Under the pieces are notes generated by a model. It was not told the DNA's origin, made no database searches, and saw only the letters and a list, made by a program, of their open reading frames with translations. Position numbers and translations under genes: made by a program. Positions 43,895 through 52,738 of a stretch of 64,000 nucleotides of DNA are shown piece by piece. Numbering within the stretch: position 1 is the first letter of the stretch; every line of letters starts with the position of its first letter. This DNA is from Clostridiaceae bacterium. Its GTDB lineage: Bacteria > Bacillota > Clostridia > Peptostreptococcales > Natronincolaceae. The stretch spans positions 62,001 through 126,000 of the forward strand of contig JAHDLO010000014.1 in NCBI GenBank assembly GCA_018432235.1. The letters are read 5' to 3'.

Positions 43895-45364
43895 TTATCT
43901 TTTTGTTCCCAAGCCCAGTACTCTCACATATTCCACATAGGGGTCCTCGGTTCCCTGTACCAGAGTTTCCTCTTCCTTAAGCATCTGGATATGCGCTATC
44001 ATTTCCTTTGTTATTCTCTCACCGGGTGTTACCACCGGTATTCCCGGAGGATATGCCATGATAGACTCTCCGCTGATTTCCCCCTCAGCCTCCTCCAGCT
44101 TCACAACCCTTTTATTGCTATAGTAGGCATCTCTAGGAGAAATGATGACATCAGGATTGTTGAGGATATTGTTAACCATCTTAATCTCATCATCCCGTCG
44201 GTGCTTCATTGCAATATCTGCTAAGGCATCTACAAGAGCATCTAAGGCCTCCTTTGTATCCCCTAAGCTAATAATAGCCATGATATTGTAATAATCCGCT
44301 AATTCCGCCTGAATATTATATTCATCCCTAAGGATATCGTACACCTCGAAGCCCGTAAGACCCAGCTTTCTGACATTTACCCCAAGCTTTGACTCGTCAA
44401 AGGCATATACGCCGGGGTCCCCTATCAATTCCGTACCAAAGGCATATAAGCCATCGATTTGATTGATTCTATCCCTTGCGTCTCTTGAAAGCGCCAATAC
44501 ATTGGTCAACAGCTCCTGACCGTTTACCGCCAGCTGCTTTCTTGCCACATCAAGGCTTGCCATCAGCAGATAGGAGCCGCTGGTGGTCTGCATTAGATTA
44601 AGGTTCTTCTTCACCGTAAAGGGGTCAATTATTCCTTCCCTCAGTAATAGCAAGGAGCTCTGAGTTAGAGAGCCTCCAGTTTTATGAAGGCTGACGGCAC
44701 TCATGTCAGCTCCCAGCTCCATAGCACTCATTGGAAACTCCTCATGGAAGCCTATGTGGGCACCATGGGCCTCGTCCACTAAAACAGCCATAGCATTTCT
44801 ATGGGCAATCCTTACAATATCCTTTATGTTTGAAGAGGCGCCATAATAGGTGGGGTTAATTAAGAATACCGCCTTTGCATCCGGGTGTCTTCCTATGGTC
44901 TGCTCAACACTTTCAACCGATACCCCCATCGCTATTCCCAGCTCCTCGTTTACCTCAGGCTGTATGTAGATGGGTATGGCACCGCTTATGATCAGACCTG
45001 CCACCGCAGATTTATGTGCATTTCTTGGGATGATTACCTTATCCCCCGGCTCACATGCGCTCATAATCATGGCTTGTACACCGGAGGTGGTCCCATTTAC
45101 AAGAAAATAACCATGGTCCGCACCATAGGCATAGGCAGCCAGTGTTTCTGCCTCCTTGATTACCCCTATGGGGTTGCATATATTGTCCAGACATTTCATG
45201 GAGTTTACGTCCAGCTCCATTACCGTGCTGCCAACATATTCGGTAAACTCATTTAGACCCTTGCCGTGCTTGTGTCCGGGCACGTCAAAGGGGACAACAT
45301 TTCTTTTATGATAGTCCTTTAGCGCCGTAAATAACGGCGTGGTATTTTGATTTAAATAGGTCAA
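43895..45364 (-). CDS. Orn/Lys/Arg decarboxylase family protein
   Basis: 489 aa, PLP enzyme of the fold-I basic amino acid decarboxylases, Gram-positive form without the N-terminal wing domain. NVVPFDVPGHKHGKG starts the catalytic domain; the PLP lysine is in SLHKTGGSLTQSS; DEAHGAH is the Asp/His pair binding the pyridine ring; the C-terminal domain has YPPGIPVVTPGERI. Makes cadaverine, putrescine or agmatine; substrate not decidable. Start likely TTG 45364 (AAAGGGG 8 bases ahead); GTG 45373 lacks spacing. Followed by its own terminator. Confidence 0.93.
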   Translation of the reverse strand: MTYLNQNTTPLFTALKDYHKRNVVPFDVPGHKHGKGLNEFTEYVGSTVMELDVNSMKCLDNICNPIGVIKEAETLAAYAYGADHGYFLVNGTTSGVQAMIMSACEPGDKVIIPRNAHKSAVAGLIISGAIPIYIQPEVNEELGIAMGVSVESVEQTIGRHPDAKAVFLINPTYYGASSNIKDIVRIAHRNAMAVLVDEAHGAHIGFHEEFPMSAMELGADMSAVSLHKTGGSLTQSSLLLLREGIIDPFTVKKNLNLMQTTSGSYLLMASLDVARKQLAVNGQELLTNVLALSRDARDRINQIDGLYAFGTELIGDPGVYAFDESKLGVNVRKLGLTGFEVYDILRDEYNIQAELADYYNIMAIISLGDTKEALDALVDALADIAMKHRRDDEIKMVNNILNNPDVIISPRDAYYSNKRVVKLEEAEGEISGESIMAYPPGIPVVTPGERITKEMIAHIQMLKEEETLVQGTEDPYVEYVRVLGLGTKR

Positions 45365-45555
45365 GTAAAACACCCCTTTCTTATCCTTCGCGTTTTTTAT
45401 TCATGTAATAAAGCTATTTTATTATGTGCATTTTTTTGTATTATACCCAATCCCGTGTTTAGGTTTGGTTTCTTAGCACCTAATTTTTTTTGCAATAAAT
45501 ATATTAAATGATAAATTGCATAAAAATGCAATAGTTTTTTTTATTCTTCTAAAGT

Positions 45556-45598
45556 CAAAAAAAAGAGACAAAAGGAACCGTCCCCTTTGTCTCTTTTC
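45556..45598 (-). terminator. Terminator after the M20 peptidase (GGGGACGGTTCC type)
   Basis: AAAAGAGACAAA/TTTGTCTCTTTT stem with loop containing GGGGACGGTTCC and a T-run on the minus strand. A related sequence ends ksgA (55379-55429). Confidence 0.8.
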
Positions 45599-45599
45599 T

Positions 45600-46715
45600 T
45601 TATTCTCCGAATACTCTAATTAGCTCGCAAACCATTCTGGCGCTGTCTTCCAGATCTTTGATGTGGAGATGCTCCTCCAGCGTGTGGGGCTTCTTCTCTC
45701 CTATCCCTAGGTTGATGGCCTTGATGCCATTACCGTTAAATACATTTGTATCGCTTCCGCCGCCGGTGGCGGTTGTGTGGCCTTCTATGCCCATCCTTTT
45801 TAACGCTTCCTTTGCCTTTAAAACAATTTCTTCACCTTCACCGATATTGAAGGCAGGATACATTCTTTCGACATCCATTTCTACCTTTCCACCAAAGGCC
45901 TCTGCTGCCTTTTCAAAGCATGCCACCATATGGGCAGTTTGAGCTGTCAGCTTTTCCTCGTTGATGCTTCTTGCCTCTGCCTTTATTAAAACCTCAGGTG
46001 TTACGATATTGGTGGCCTCGCCCCCTGTTATTACGCCAACATTGGCAGTGGTCTCCTGATCTATTCTCAGTAGCTTCATGGTATCTATTGCTCTGGCGGC
46101 TATCATAATGGCACTGATGCCCTCCTCTGGCGCTACGCCTGCATGGGCAGGCTTGCCTATAATTTTAGCATTAACCTTATCCTGTGCTGGACCGGTTATG
46201 ATGATTTCTCCCGGAGATCCGCCGCTGTCTAAAACAAAGGCATAGTCTGCCTTTAATAGGCTATAGTCCATATATTTTGCGCCGAAAAGACCACCCTCCT
46301 CCCATATGCTGAAGGCAATTTCAACATCTGAGTGGGGGATATTGTTTTCCTTAACTAAACGGATTCCCTCTAAAACAGCAGCGATGCCCGCCTTGTTGTC
46401 CCCGCCTAACACCGTAGTGCCATCACTGTATATTATTTCATCCTTGATTACCGGCTTTATTCCCTCACCGGGCTTTACAGTGTCCATATGACAGCTGAAT
46501 AAAATAGTAGGACCATTTTGAGTTCCCTTCATTTTAGCAATAACGTTTCCAGTCTCTCCGCCAGCCTTTTTGCCTGCATCATCAATTGTCACCTCTAAGC
46601 CCAGCGCTTTTAGCTTTTCAACCAGAGCAGACGCCACCTTACCCTCTTTACCGGATGTACTGTCGATTTGAACAAGCTCTAAAAACTCATTTACAACCCT
46701 GTCACGATTTACCAT
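45600..46715 (-). CDS. M20 family metallopeptidase, PepT-like
   Basis: 371 aa. Di-zinc exopeptidase: FSCHMDTVKPGEG (first His/Asp), VLGGDNKAGIAA (bridging Asp), WEEGGLFGA (catalytic Glu-Glu), and GGGSDTNVFN near the C-terminus. The dimerisation domain sits between. ATG 46715 has AAGGAGGG ahead. It follows an AbgT-family transporter in the same direction; peptidase plus AbgT is the logic of p-aminobenzoyl-glutamate or related dipeptide use. PepT-like tripeptidase is the closest sequence type; substrate unproven. Confidence 0.92.
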   Translation of the reverse strand: MVNRDRVVNEFLELVQIDSTSGKEGKVASALVEKLKALGLEVTIDDAGKKAGGETGNVIAKMKGTQNGPTILFSCHMDTVKPGEGIKPVIKDEIIYSDGTTVLGGDNKAGIAAVLEGIRLVKENNIPHSDVEIAFSIWEEGGLFGAKYMDYSLLKADYAFVLDSGGSPGEIIITGPAQDKVNAKIIGKPAHAGVAPEEGISAIMIAARAIDTMKLLRIDQETTANVGVITGGEATNIVTPEVLIKAEARSINEEKLTAQTAHMVACFEKAAEAFGGKVEMDVERMYPAFNIGEGEEIVLKAKEALKRMGIEGHTTATGGGSDTNVFNGNGIKAINLGIGEKKPHTLEEHLHIKDLEDSARMVCELIRVFGE

Positions 46716-46885
46716 TATAAATCCCTCCTTAATTATGTAGAAACACCTACTTCTCACCATCCCATGTCTGCCGTTCCTGGATGCTATATATTATTCTTGT
46801 CAATATGGTTATTATATACCCTAATTATAATATATTTAAGTTGCATCTTCATAGCAATAATGAAAAGTATTACGTTCTTTTAATA

Positions 46886-46950
46886 TAAACAAAAGTGGCT
46901 TCGCCACGTTTGTTTTCCAGAGAACTTTCCTATGATAGAACAAGAAGGGG
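46886..46950. repeat. Dispersed repeat R1, copy D (internally deleted)
   Basis: The left-end hairpin AAAAGTGGC/GCCACGTTTG with TTTTCCAGAGAAC is joined directly to the right end TTTCCTATGATAGAACAAG. The whole middle present in copy C is missing. Confidence 0.65.
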
Positions 46951-46969
46951 TACCTTGAAAGGCACCCCC
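46936..46969 (-). terminator. Terminator after the AbgT transporter gene
   Basis: GGGGTGCCTT/AAGGTACCCC stem (one mismatch) followed by T-rich sequence on the minus strand, partly inside repeat R1 copy D. Confidence 0.7.
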
Positions 46970-47003
46970 TCTATTATTTATTTTTTATTAATCCAAATCA
47001 TAA

Positions 47004-48548
47004 TTACATTAAGCGGATTCCTACCCCTGGTCCTATTGGTAATTTGAATACAGTCCATAATATGAATAGTATCGCCCAGCTAAATAGGAATAGTAATGAA
47101 TACGGTACCATTACTGAAATCAGTGTACCTATACCAGTTTCTTTATCATATTTTTGTGCAAAAGCCACGATAACTGCAAAGTAAGACATTAATGGTGAAA
47201 TAATATTGGTGGTAGAATCACCAATTCTGTAGGCCAATTGGGTAAACTCTGGAGAATATCCAATATGCATCAGCATTGGCACAAACACTGGCGCCATAAT
47301 GGCCCATTTTGCAGATGCACTGCCTATGAATAGATTAATAAAAGCAGAAACTAAAATAAATCCAATCAGCATTGGTAATCCTGTCATTCCTGTAGCCTCA
47401 AGTAAATTTGCACCCTTAACAGCTAATATAGTACCCAGGTTTGACCATCCGAAATATGCAACAAATTGTGCAGCTGCAAAGGCAAGCACTAAATATCCAC
47501 CCATTGTAGACATCGCTTTGCCCATGACATTTGCAATATCCTTGTCATTTTTAACTGTTTTTGCCGCTATACCGTAAGCAACGCCCGGAATTAAGAAGCC
47601 TGCTGCGATAATTGGTACTAAACCAGCTAAAAAGGCAGAATTTTTCAGAATTTCACCTTCATCAGACTTTAAAATACCTGACATTACTAATGCTACGATT
47701 ACAGCAATGAAGGCAATTAAGGTAATCAAAGCCCAAGTTAAACCTTTAGATTCAGCTGCAGTAACACCTTCAATGTCTACCTTAGCATCACCCTTGTATT
47801 CACCTAATCTAGGCTCAATAATTTTTTCTGTTATAATCGTACCGATGATTGTAATTAAGAAGGTTGATGCAATCATAAAGTACCAGTTAGCATGTATTGC
47901 TACCTCGTAGCCCGGCTGATACATACCAGCTGCTTGCTCGGTGAATCCTGCAAGCAATGCATCGATTGTACCAAAGGCAAGGTTGGCACTAAATCCACCG
48001 GATACCCCCGCAAAGGCTGCAGCAAGACCTGCCAATGGATGACGCTTGAAGCTCAAGAAAATTAGAGCTCCTAATGGAACCAATACAACATAACCGGCAT
48101 CTGATGCTACATTTGACATAACCCCTGCAAAAACAACAACTGCAGTAATCAGTCTCTTAGGCGTACTTAAAACCAGCTTTCTAAGTGCAGCTTGAATAAG
48201 TCCGGTGCCTTCAGCAACCCCTACCCCCAGCATTGCTACCAATACTGTTCCTAATGGCGCGAAGCCAGTAAAGTTTGTAACAGCTTTAGAGAAGATATCT
48301 CTTATACCCTGCTTACTTAGTAGGTTAATCGCTTCTACAGTAGTTGGTTGTTTCGCCCCTTCGACAATTTTGTCATAGGTAACTGTCACACCCATTCTAG
48401 AGGCCAGTGCAGATATAAGAATAACGGCTAAACTAAATAGTACAAATAATGTTACCGGATGGGGCAGCTTATTACCTACAACTTCAATAAAGTCCAAGAA
48501 TCTGTTAAAAAAGCCCCGTTTTTTAGTGCTAGAAACATTTGCACTCAT
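47004..48548 (-). CDS. AbgT family transporter
   Basis: 514 aa, about 12 membrane helices plus re-entrant hairpins. FLDFIEVVGNKLPHPVTLFVLFSLAVILISALAS is the family start, and GSASAKWAIMAPVFVPMLMHIGYSPEFTQLAYRIGDSTTNIISPLMSYF the conserved C-terminal part. AbgT imports p-aminobenzoyl-glutamate in E. coli; other members export sulfonamides. A good sigma-A promoter lies upstream (48601-48630). The downstream M20 peptidase suggests uptake and cleavage of a peptide-like folate breakdown product. Confidence 0.94.
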   Translation of the reverse strand: MSANVSSTKKRGFFNRFLDFIEVVGNKLPHPVTLFVLFSLAVILISALASRMGVTVTYDKIVEGAKQPTTVEAINLLSKQGIRDIFSKAVTNFTGFAPLGTVLVAMLGVGVAEGTGLIQAALRKLVLSTPKRLITAVVVFAGVMSNVASDAGYVVLVPLGALIFLSFKRHPLAGLAAAFAGVSGGFSANLAFGTIDALLAGFTEQAAGMYQPGYEVAIHANWYFMIASTFLITIIGTIITEKIIEPRLGEYKGDAKVDIEGVTAAESKGLTWALITLIAFIAVIVALVMSGILKSDEGEILKNSAFLAGLVPIIAAGFLIPGVAYGIAAKTVKNDKDIANVMGKAMSTMGGYLVLAFAAAQFVAYFGWSNLGTILAVKGANLLEATGMTGLPMLIGFILVSAFINLFIGSASAKWAIMAPVFVPMLMHIGYSPEFTQLAYRIGDSTTNIISPLMSYFAVIVAFAQKYDKETGIGTLISVMVPYSLLFLFSWAILFILWTVFKLPIGPGVGIRLM

Positions 48549-49089
48549 TCTTTTCCCTCCTTGTCATTTTTTTGGTTTAGTGTATACTAAGCCCAAGCAT
48601 AGTATATTATGAGCCAGTCCGACAAGTCAATTTATTTCGCTCTACAGAAATGTTAAATATATGACATAAGTTTACAAAGCAAATAGTAAAATATTGTATG
48701 TTTAATATGAAAACTCCATTGTACAAATATTGTATTATCAGCATTTCTCCCGAGTTAACATTAAATCAGCCTAAGGTTTAATGTATACAGTATGTTGTGA
48801 ATTATTAACAAAGCTTAATATTTGAATATTATGGTAGTATAGACTGATCTAGTCAATTCTGAACTTCATGGATATAACTGAATTTCTGTAAATATTCTGA
48901 ATATTATCTTGTTATCTACAGGGTTATGATATAAAATACATATTATAGTATTTTTATACCAGCCCCTCACTCTACTACTCAACCAACTCAAAGCTTATGG
49001 TTTTCCTGTTAATTTTACCTTTAACCCTGTAATGGGCGATGCTATAACTACAATGCAATCCTTGAATTTATTAATATGGAGGCTATATT
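48549..49089. other. Divergent intergenic region between AbgT and GltD-like genes
   Basis: No gene seen. Besides the AbgT promoter it has several A/T-rich near-palindromes (for example around 48830-48840 and 48895-48910). A TATAAA near 48933 might serve the plus-strand gene, but its -35 is poorly spaced. Confidence 0.5.
48601..48630 (-). promoter_or_regulatory. Sigma-A promoter of the AbgT gene
   Basis: Minus strand TTGACT (48625-48630), 18-base spacer, TATACT (48601-48606): one mismatch in each box. Confidence 0.65.
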
Positions 49090-50322
49090 ATGACAAAGCA
49101 TATTATTGAAGAAGCAAAACGATGTTTGCAGTGCAAGAACCCCCTATGTCGTCAAGGATGTCCTATATCCACAGATGTACCGGGCTTTATTAAGCTTTTC
49201 TTAGAGGGAAATATTCAGGAGGCAGGTAATTCGTTATTTAATAACAATCCCCTCTCCACGGTCTGTTCTATTGTTTGTCCCCATGAGGAATATTGTCAGG
49301 GCAGCTGTATTTTAGGAAGAAAGGGTAAGCCTATAAGTGTTGGCATCATCGAAAACTATATTTCTGATTATTATCTCAACCTTAGAAAGGATTTCGATAT
49401 TGATAAAATAGTAGGTAATGTTGCCATTATTGGCTCCGGACCCTCTGGATTAGCGGCTGCCTTTATTTTGGCGGAAAGGGGCTTTAATATCACGCTTTTT
49501 GAAGCACAGCATAAAATAGGGGGCTTCCTGCGTTATGGTATCCCTGAATTCAGGCTTCCTAATAAGATTCTCGATATATACCATAACAGACTGAAGGCTA
49601 TGGGGGTTAAGATCAGGCCCAATACCCTGATTGGACCCGGAATCACCATTGATACTCTCTTTTCCGACGGCTATGATGCGGTGTTTATTGCAACAGGCGT
49701 GTGGGAGCCCAATAATCTCCAAATCAAGGGGGAAAGCCTTGGACATGTACACTATGCGCTATCCTACCTAAAGACACCGGATGTCTATGATTTAGGCAAT
49801 AGGGTTGTAATAATAGGCGGCGGCAATACGGCAATGGATGTTGCCAGAACCGCCATACGAAAGGGCTCTAATCAGGTGACTGTGCTATACCGTCGTGACC
49901 AAGAGCACATGCCAGCCAGCGAGCTGGAGGTTGAAATGGCTAAGCTGGATGGTGTCAAGTTCGAATTCTTCGTAGGTCCTGTGGAAATATTAGAAAATGG
50001 TATAAAATGCATCAAAACCCAGGTAAGTGAGGATGGTTCCATATCCGGCATCGAGGGTACTGAATTTGTTTTAGAGGTGGATTCTGTCATTATATCCGTA
50101 AGCCAGGGACCAAGAAGCAATATTATTAAAAATACTTCTGGAATCGAAGCAAATAAAAAGGGCTTTTTAATTGTAAATGAACGGGGGATGACAACGCGCG
50201 AGGGCGTTTTTGCCGCAGGCGATGTTGTTACGGGCGCAAAAACTGTCGTGGAGGCTGTGCATCAGGCAAAGGCCTCCTGTGATGAGATTCAAGAATTCAT
50301 CCGTAATAAATATGCGCTATAG
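49090..50322 (+). CDS. NAD(P)-dependent oxidoreductase, glutamate synthase small-subunit-like
   Basis: 410 aa. N-terminal four-plus-four Cys pattern for two [4Fe-4S] clusters (CLQCKNPLCRQGCP; CSIVCPHEEYCQGSCILG), then an FAD-binding Rossmann fold (AIIGSGPSGLAAAF), an NAD(P)-binding one (VVIIGGGNTAMDVART) and the C-terminal FAD motif TREGVFAAGDVVTG. GltD-type proteins pass electrons from NAD(P)H to partners. There is no GltB large subunit nearby and the protein is shorter than typical GltD (about 460-490 aa). It may be an independent NfnB/PreT-like or sulfide-dehydrogenase-like enzyme. GGAGG before ATG. Confidence 0.9.
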   Translation: MTKHIIEEAKRCLQCKNPLCRQGCPISTDVPGFIKLFLEGNIQEAGNSLFNNNPLSTVCSIVCPHEEYCQGSCILGRKGKPISVGIIENYISDYYLNLRKDFDIDKIVGNVAIIGSGPSGLAAAFILAERGFNITLFEAQHKIGGFLRYGIPEFRLPNKILDIYHNRLKAMGVKIRPNTLIGPGITIDTLFSDGYDAVFIATGVWEPNNLQIKGESLGHVHYALSYLKTPDVYDLGNRVVIIGGGNTAMDVARTAIRKGSNQVTVLYRRDQEHMPASELEVEMAKLDGVKFEFFVGPVEILENGIKCIKTQVSEDGSISGIEGTEFVLEVDSVIISVSQGPRSNIIKNTSGIEANKKGFLIVNERGMTTREGVFAAGDVVTGAKTVVEAVHQAKASCDEIQEFIRNKYAL

Positions 50323-50398
50323 TGCCGCAACTACAATACATAATTTCTTCCTCCACTGTTGACAATAATGTAGTATTAAATTCTGAAAGGAGCTATTT

Positions 50399-50860
50399 AT
50401 GTATGTAGTATACTACGGTATTGGAAATTCCTTTTCCGGGTCAATGGCTGCTAAAATTCATCTTAACCAGCTGCCTCAGCATAAACCTGATGAGCATCAG
50501 CTCAAATCCCTTCTCCCTGCTTTCTTGGAGCTGGAGGAAAGGGCCTTTGGAAGGCTAATCTATATCGGCTCCGACAGCCATGGCAATCAGGTATTTTTAA
50601 TGAATGTAGGTGCCGCTGAAACTATTATTTTGCCAGCCTTCAAATCAGTTTTTGATCTGTTGCAGATCAGTCAGGAGCAGGTGATTTTGGTAGACCTTAC
50701 CACAGTTAATAATTCACTGTTTTATATCGGAAGGTTTTTATATAAGATAAAATTAAAGGTACCAGGCCTCACATTAATGGCATTAGGCATCAATAAATTA
50801 TATGACACATTAAATGCTATGCTGGAGGACAAATTTAAAATCATATTTAAAAGGAGTTAG
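50399..50860 (+). CDS. DUF3189-type protein of unknown function
   Basis: 153 aa, soluble. Features seen: VVYYGIGNSFSGSMAAKIHLNQLP at the start, GRLIYIGSDSHGNQVFLMNVG in the middle, and an Ile/Leu-rich C-terminus. This matches my memory of the clostridial DUF3189 family, whose members begin with a short GxxxS segment, but no function is known. AAAGGAG before ATG 50399. Downstream of the GltD-like gene, ended by a terminator that includes its stop codon. Confidence 0.75.
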   Translation: MYVVYYGIGNSFSGSMAAKIHLNQLPQHKPDEHQLKSLLPAFLELEERAFGRLIYIGSDSHGNQVFLMNVGAAETIILPAFKSVFDLLQISQEQVILVDLTTVNNSLFYIGRFLYKIKLKVPGLTLMALGINKLYDTLNAMLEDKFKIIFKRS

Positions 50861-50891
50861 ATTATACTATTGATAATCCAACTCCTTTTTT
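50849..50891 (+). terminator. Terminator after the DUF3189-type gene
   Basis: AAAAGGAGTT.GATTAT/ATAATC.AACTCCTTTT stem followed by T; stop codon TAG lies within the left arm. Confidence 0.8.
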
Positions 50892-50929
50892 ATGATGACT
50901 GCTATTACGTAGTATTACTACATTATCTA

Positions 50930-51307
50930 TTAATACCCGGGAAAGGGGCTGCCTGAAAAGGGGCCTCCACCATAATAGGGACCATAATAGGGCCGTCGTC
51001 GCCTTCCCAGCAGCTCCCTAATAAACAATATCGTCAGCAAATCTCTAAATAATCCCCTTCCATACTGCTGTACATATGGTCTGCAGCAATCCATATGATA
51101 TGCCTCATCCACCATTTGCTGAAGCATCGAAGGGTCCACATAAGGATACATCCGTGGGTTGCTCTGTTGATCGTGACGCAGACAGATATCCCTTACAGCC
51201 GGATACATTCGATTGTAAACGTCGGGATACATATCCATCAAGCGTCTTTGGGACTCATACATTTCCATATACATGTCGGGCATGCCGTAGCTATACTGAT
51301 AGCTCAT
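50930..51307 (-). CDS. Tyr/Met/Pro-rich small protein, possible spore coat component
   Basis: 125 aa of unusual composition: MSYQYSYGMPDMYMEMYE at the start, repeated MYP (MDMYPDVYNRMYPAV, PRMYPYVDP), a CC pair (HMDCCRPY), an Arg patch (LLGRRRRPYY) and a Gly/Tyr/Pro-rich tail (YYGPYYGGGPFSG). AAGGGAGGGGAG precedes the ATG, and codon use looks ordinary, so it is expressed. No family recognised. Tyr- and Cys-rich small proteins are typical of spore coats, and the ytrHI sporulation operon is next door, but that is inference. Confidence 0.65.
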   Translation of the reverse strand: MSYQYSYGMPDMYMEMYESQRRLMDMYPDVYNRMYPAVRDICLRHDQQSNPRMYPYVDPSMLQQMVDEAYHMDCCRPYVQQYGRGLFRDLLTILFIRELLGRRRRPYYGPYYGGGPFSGSPFPGY

Positions 51308-51427
51308 AAACTCCCCTCCCTTCGGTTTATATTATGATGCTGCAACGCTAATGTCACTCTTTTACACATGAAATCTTCAGTACCCACATATAATTCTACA
51401 TGATCTAAATTCCTGGAGGTGTATTTA

Positions 51428-51742
51428 GTGACCTTCTATCAAAATGTATTATATAATTTCTTCATTTCTCTAGGCGTGATTATCGGAGGCTCAATATTTG
51501 GGGGACTTGCGGCCACTTTAATCGGGCATCCGCCTTTAAAAACTATGCTGGAGCTATGTGAGAAGATTAAGATTTGGGCAATTATAGTGGCATTGGGGGG
51601 AACCTTTCCCTCCTTTAAGGTTTTAGAGATTGGCATCTTTAACGGAGAGTTTAGAAGCCTGGTAAAGCAAGTAATTTTTATCCTCAGTGCTTTGGTAGGC
51701 GCCCATATAGGCCACAAGCTTATCTTTTTATTTGAAGGGTAG
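51428..51742 (+). CDS. ytrH: Sporulation membrane protein YtrH
   Basis: 104 aa, three membrane helices: FFISLGVIIGGSIFGGLAATLIGHPPLKTML, then IKIWAIIVALGGTFPSF, and a C-terminal helix ending HKLIFLFEG. Required for full spore resistance in Bacillus, mother-cell expressed. Start GTG 51428 (GGAGG 8 bases ahead), not the GTG at 51419 that overlaps the SD site. The following ytrI starts 8 bases after its stop. Confidence 0.88.
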   Translation: MTFYQNVLYNFFISLGVIIGGSIFGGLAATLIGHPPLKTMLELCEKIKIWAIIVALGGTFPSFKVLEIGIFNGEFRSLVKQVIFILSALVGAHIGHKLIFLFEG

Positions 51743-51749
51743 TGAAGCT

Positions 51750-52196
51750 ATGAATAGAGCTGCTTCTTTGCTTTTAAGCATGTTCTTTGGTTTTTTATTG
51801 GGCATGGCCTTTATGAATCTCTTCCATCTTCATACCCTCGATAATTTATACAGAGTCCAGACTCAATTGACAAATGAGCTTTTGGATAGGGAAATTAAGC
51901 TGACGCGTTTAACCGAGAGCATGGAAAAGCAACGGGTAATTTTAATCAAGGATATTGAAATAGCTGTTGAGTACGAGGGCAATCTGCTGACTAAGGATAA
52001 AATTGAAAAATCCGTCCAATTTTTTTTGGTGGAGCTGGTGGGTAAGGAGCTTTCCATGGTGGACGGAGAAATGCTTTATAAAATTCTGGATGAAAGAATC
52101 CTTGAGGTTGAGGATAAAAGAATTCAGCTAAGGATGAAATATCTTATCTTAAGTGAAAAAATTTCCATTTCTTTGACTGCAAAAACATTGGAATAG
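51750..52196 (+). CDS. ytrI: Sporulation protein YtrI-like
   Basis: 148 aa. One membrane helix near the N-terminus (LLLSMFFGFLLGMAFMNLF) and a long helical, probably coiled-coil ectodomain (LTNELLDREIKLTRLTESMEKQ). Position right after ytrH and its layout match YtrI, which works with YtrH. Start ATG 51750, with GAAGGG 10 bases upstream; the frame is open from 51732. Confidence 0.82.
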   Translation: MNRAASLLLSMFFGFLLGMAFMNLFHLHTLDNLYRVQTQLTNELLDREIKLTRLTESMEKQRVILIKDIEIAVEYEGNLLTKDKIEKSVQFFLVELVGKELSMVDGEMLYKILDERILEVEDKRIQLRMKYLILSEKISISLTAKTLE

Positions 52197-52268
52197 CCAT
52201 AGGAACTGTAATATTGGTGATCATCTTTAAATATATTATATTAATTATTTAATTCTGGGGGTGAAACA

Positions 52269-52712
52269 ATGCGAATTCTTGTAATAAAAAAGCGAACGCT
52301 CTACATCTCCGTAATTCTTATAGCAGCCTTGATTATCGGTCTATTGGTTTATATGGGTTTTTCTCGGGATAGTGCCGTAAGCAGCCTGCAGCTAAAGTAC
52401 ACCTACAGGCAGCTTCTTCCGGAGGAGGCCATGGCCTTAATCGACAACAATCCCGACCTGGTTATCCTGGATCTCCGTTCTCAAAAGGAATATGATCAGG
52501 GACATATCTCTAATGCTGTTTACCTGCCCTATAAGGATTTAAAGGCTAAAATGGATGAGCTGGATCAAGGTAATGCTTATCTTGTATACGACACTGATGG
52601 AAAGGATAGCCTTAAGGCTTCCAAGCTGCTGGCAGAATCCGGATATTCAAGAATTTATACTTTGGTGGGGGGCTATAAAAAATGGCCTTATGAAATTAAA
52701 AAAATCTACTAA
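52269..52712 (+). CDS. Membrane-anchored rhodanese-like protein lacking the active-site Cys
   Basis: 147 aa. Membrane helix at about 10-29, then a rhodanese fold: LPEEAMALIDNNPDLVILDLRSQKEYDQGHISNAVYLPY is typical. The active loop, normally C-x-x-G-x-R-S, reads DTDGKDS (from VYDTDGKDSLKAS), so both the sulfur-carrying Cys and the Arg are Asp. It cannot transfer sulfur; a binding or scaffold role facing outside the cell is likely. GGGGGTGA before ATG. Follows ytrHI in the same direction and has its own terminator. Confidence 0.85.
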   Translation: MRILVIKKRTLYISVILIAALIIGLLVYMGFSRDSAVSSLQLKYTYRQLLPEEAMALIDNNPDLVILDLRSQKEYDQGHISNAVYLPYKDLKAKMDELDQGNAYLVYDTDGKDSLKASKLLAESGYSRIYTLVGGYKKWPYEIKKIY

Positions 52713-52738
52713 CCTGCTTTAGGTTAGTATTTTTTTAT
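52707..52738 (+). terminator. Terminator after the rhodanese-like gene
   Basis: CTAACCT/AGGTTAG stem then TATTTTTTT; overlaps the stop of the convergent exchanger gene. Confidence 0.8.
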
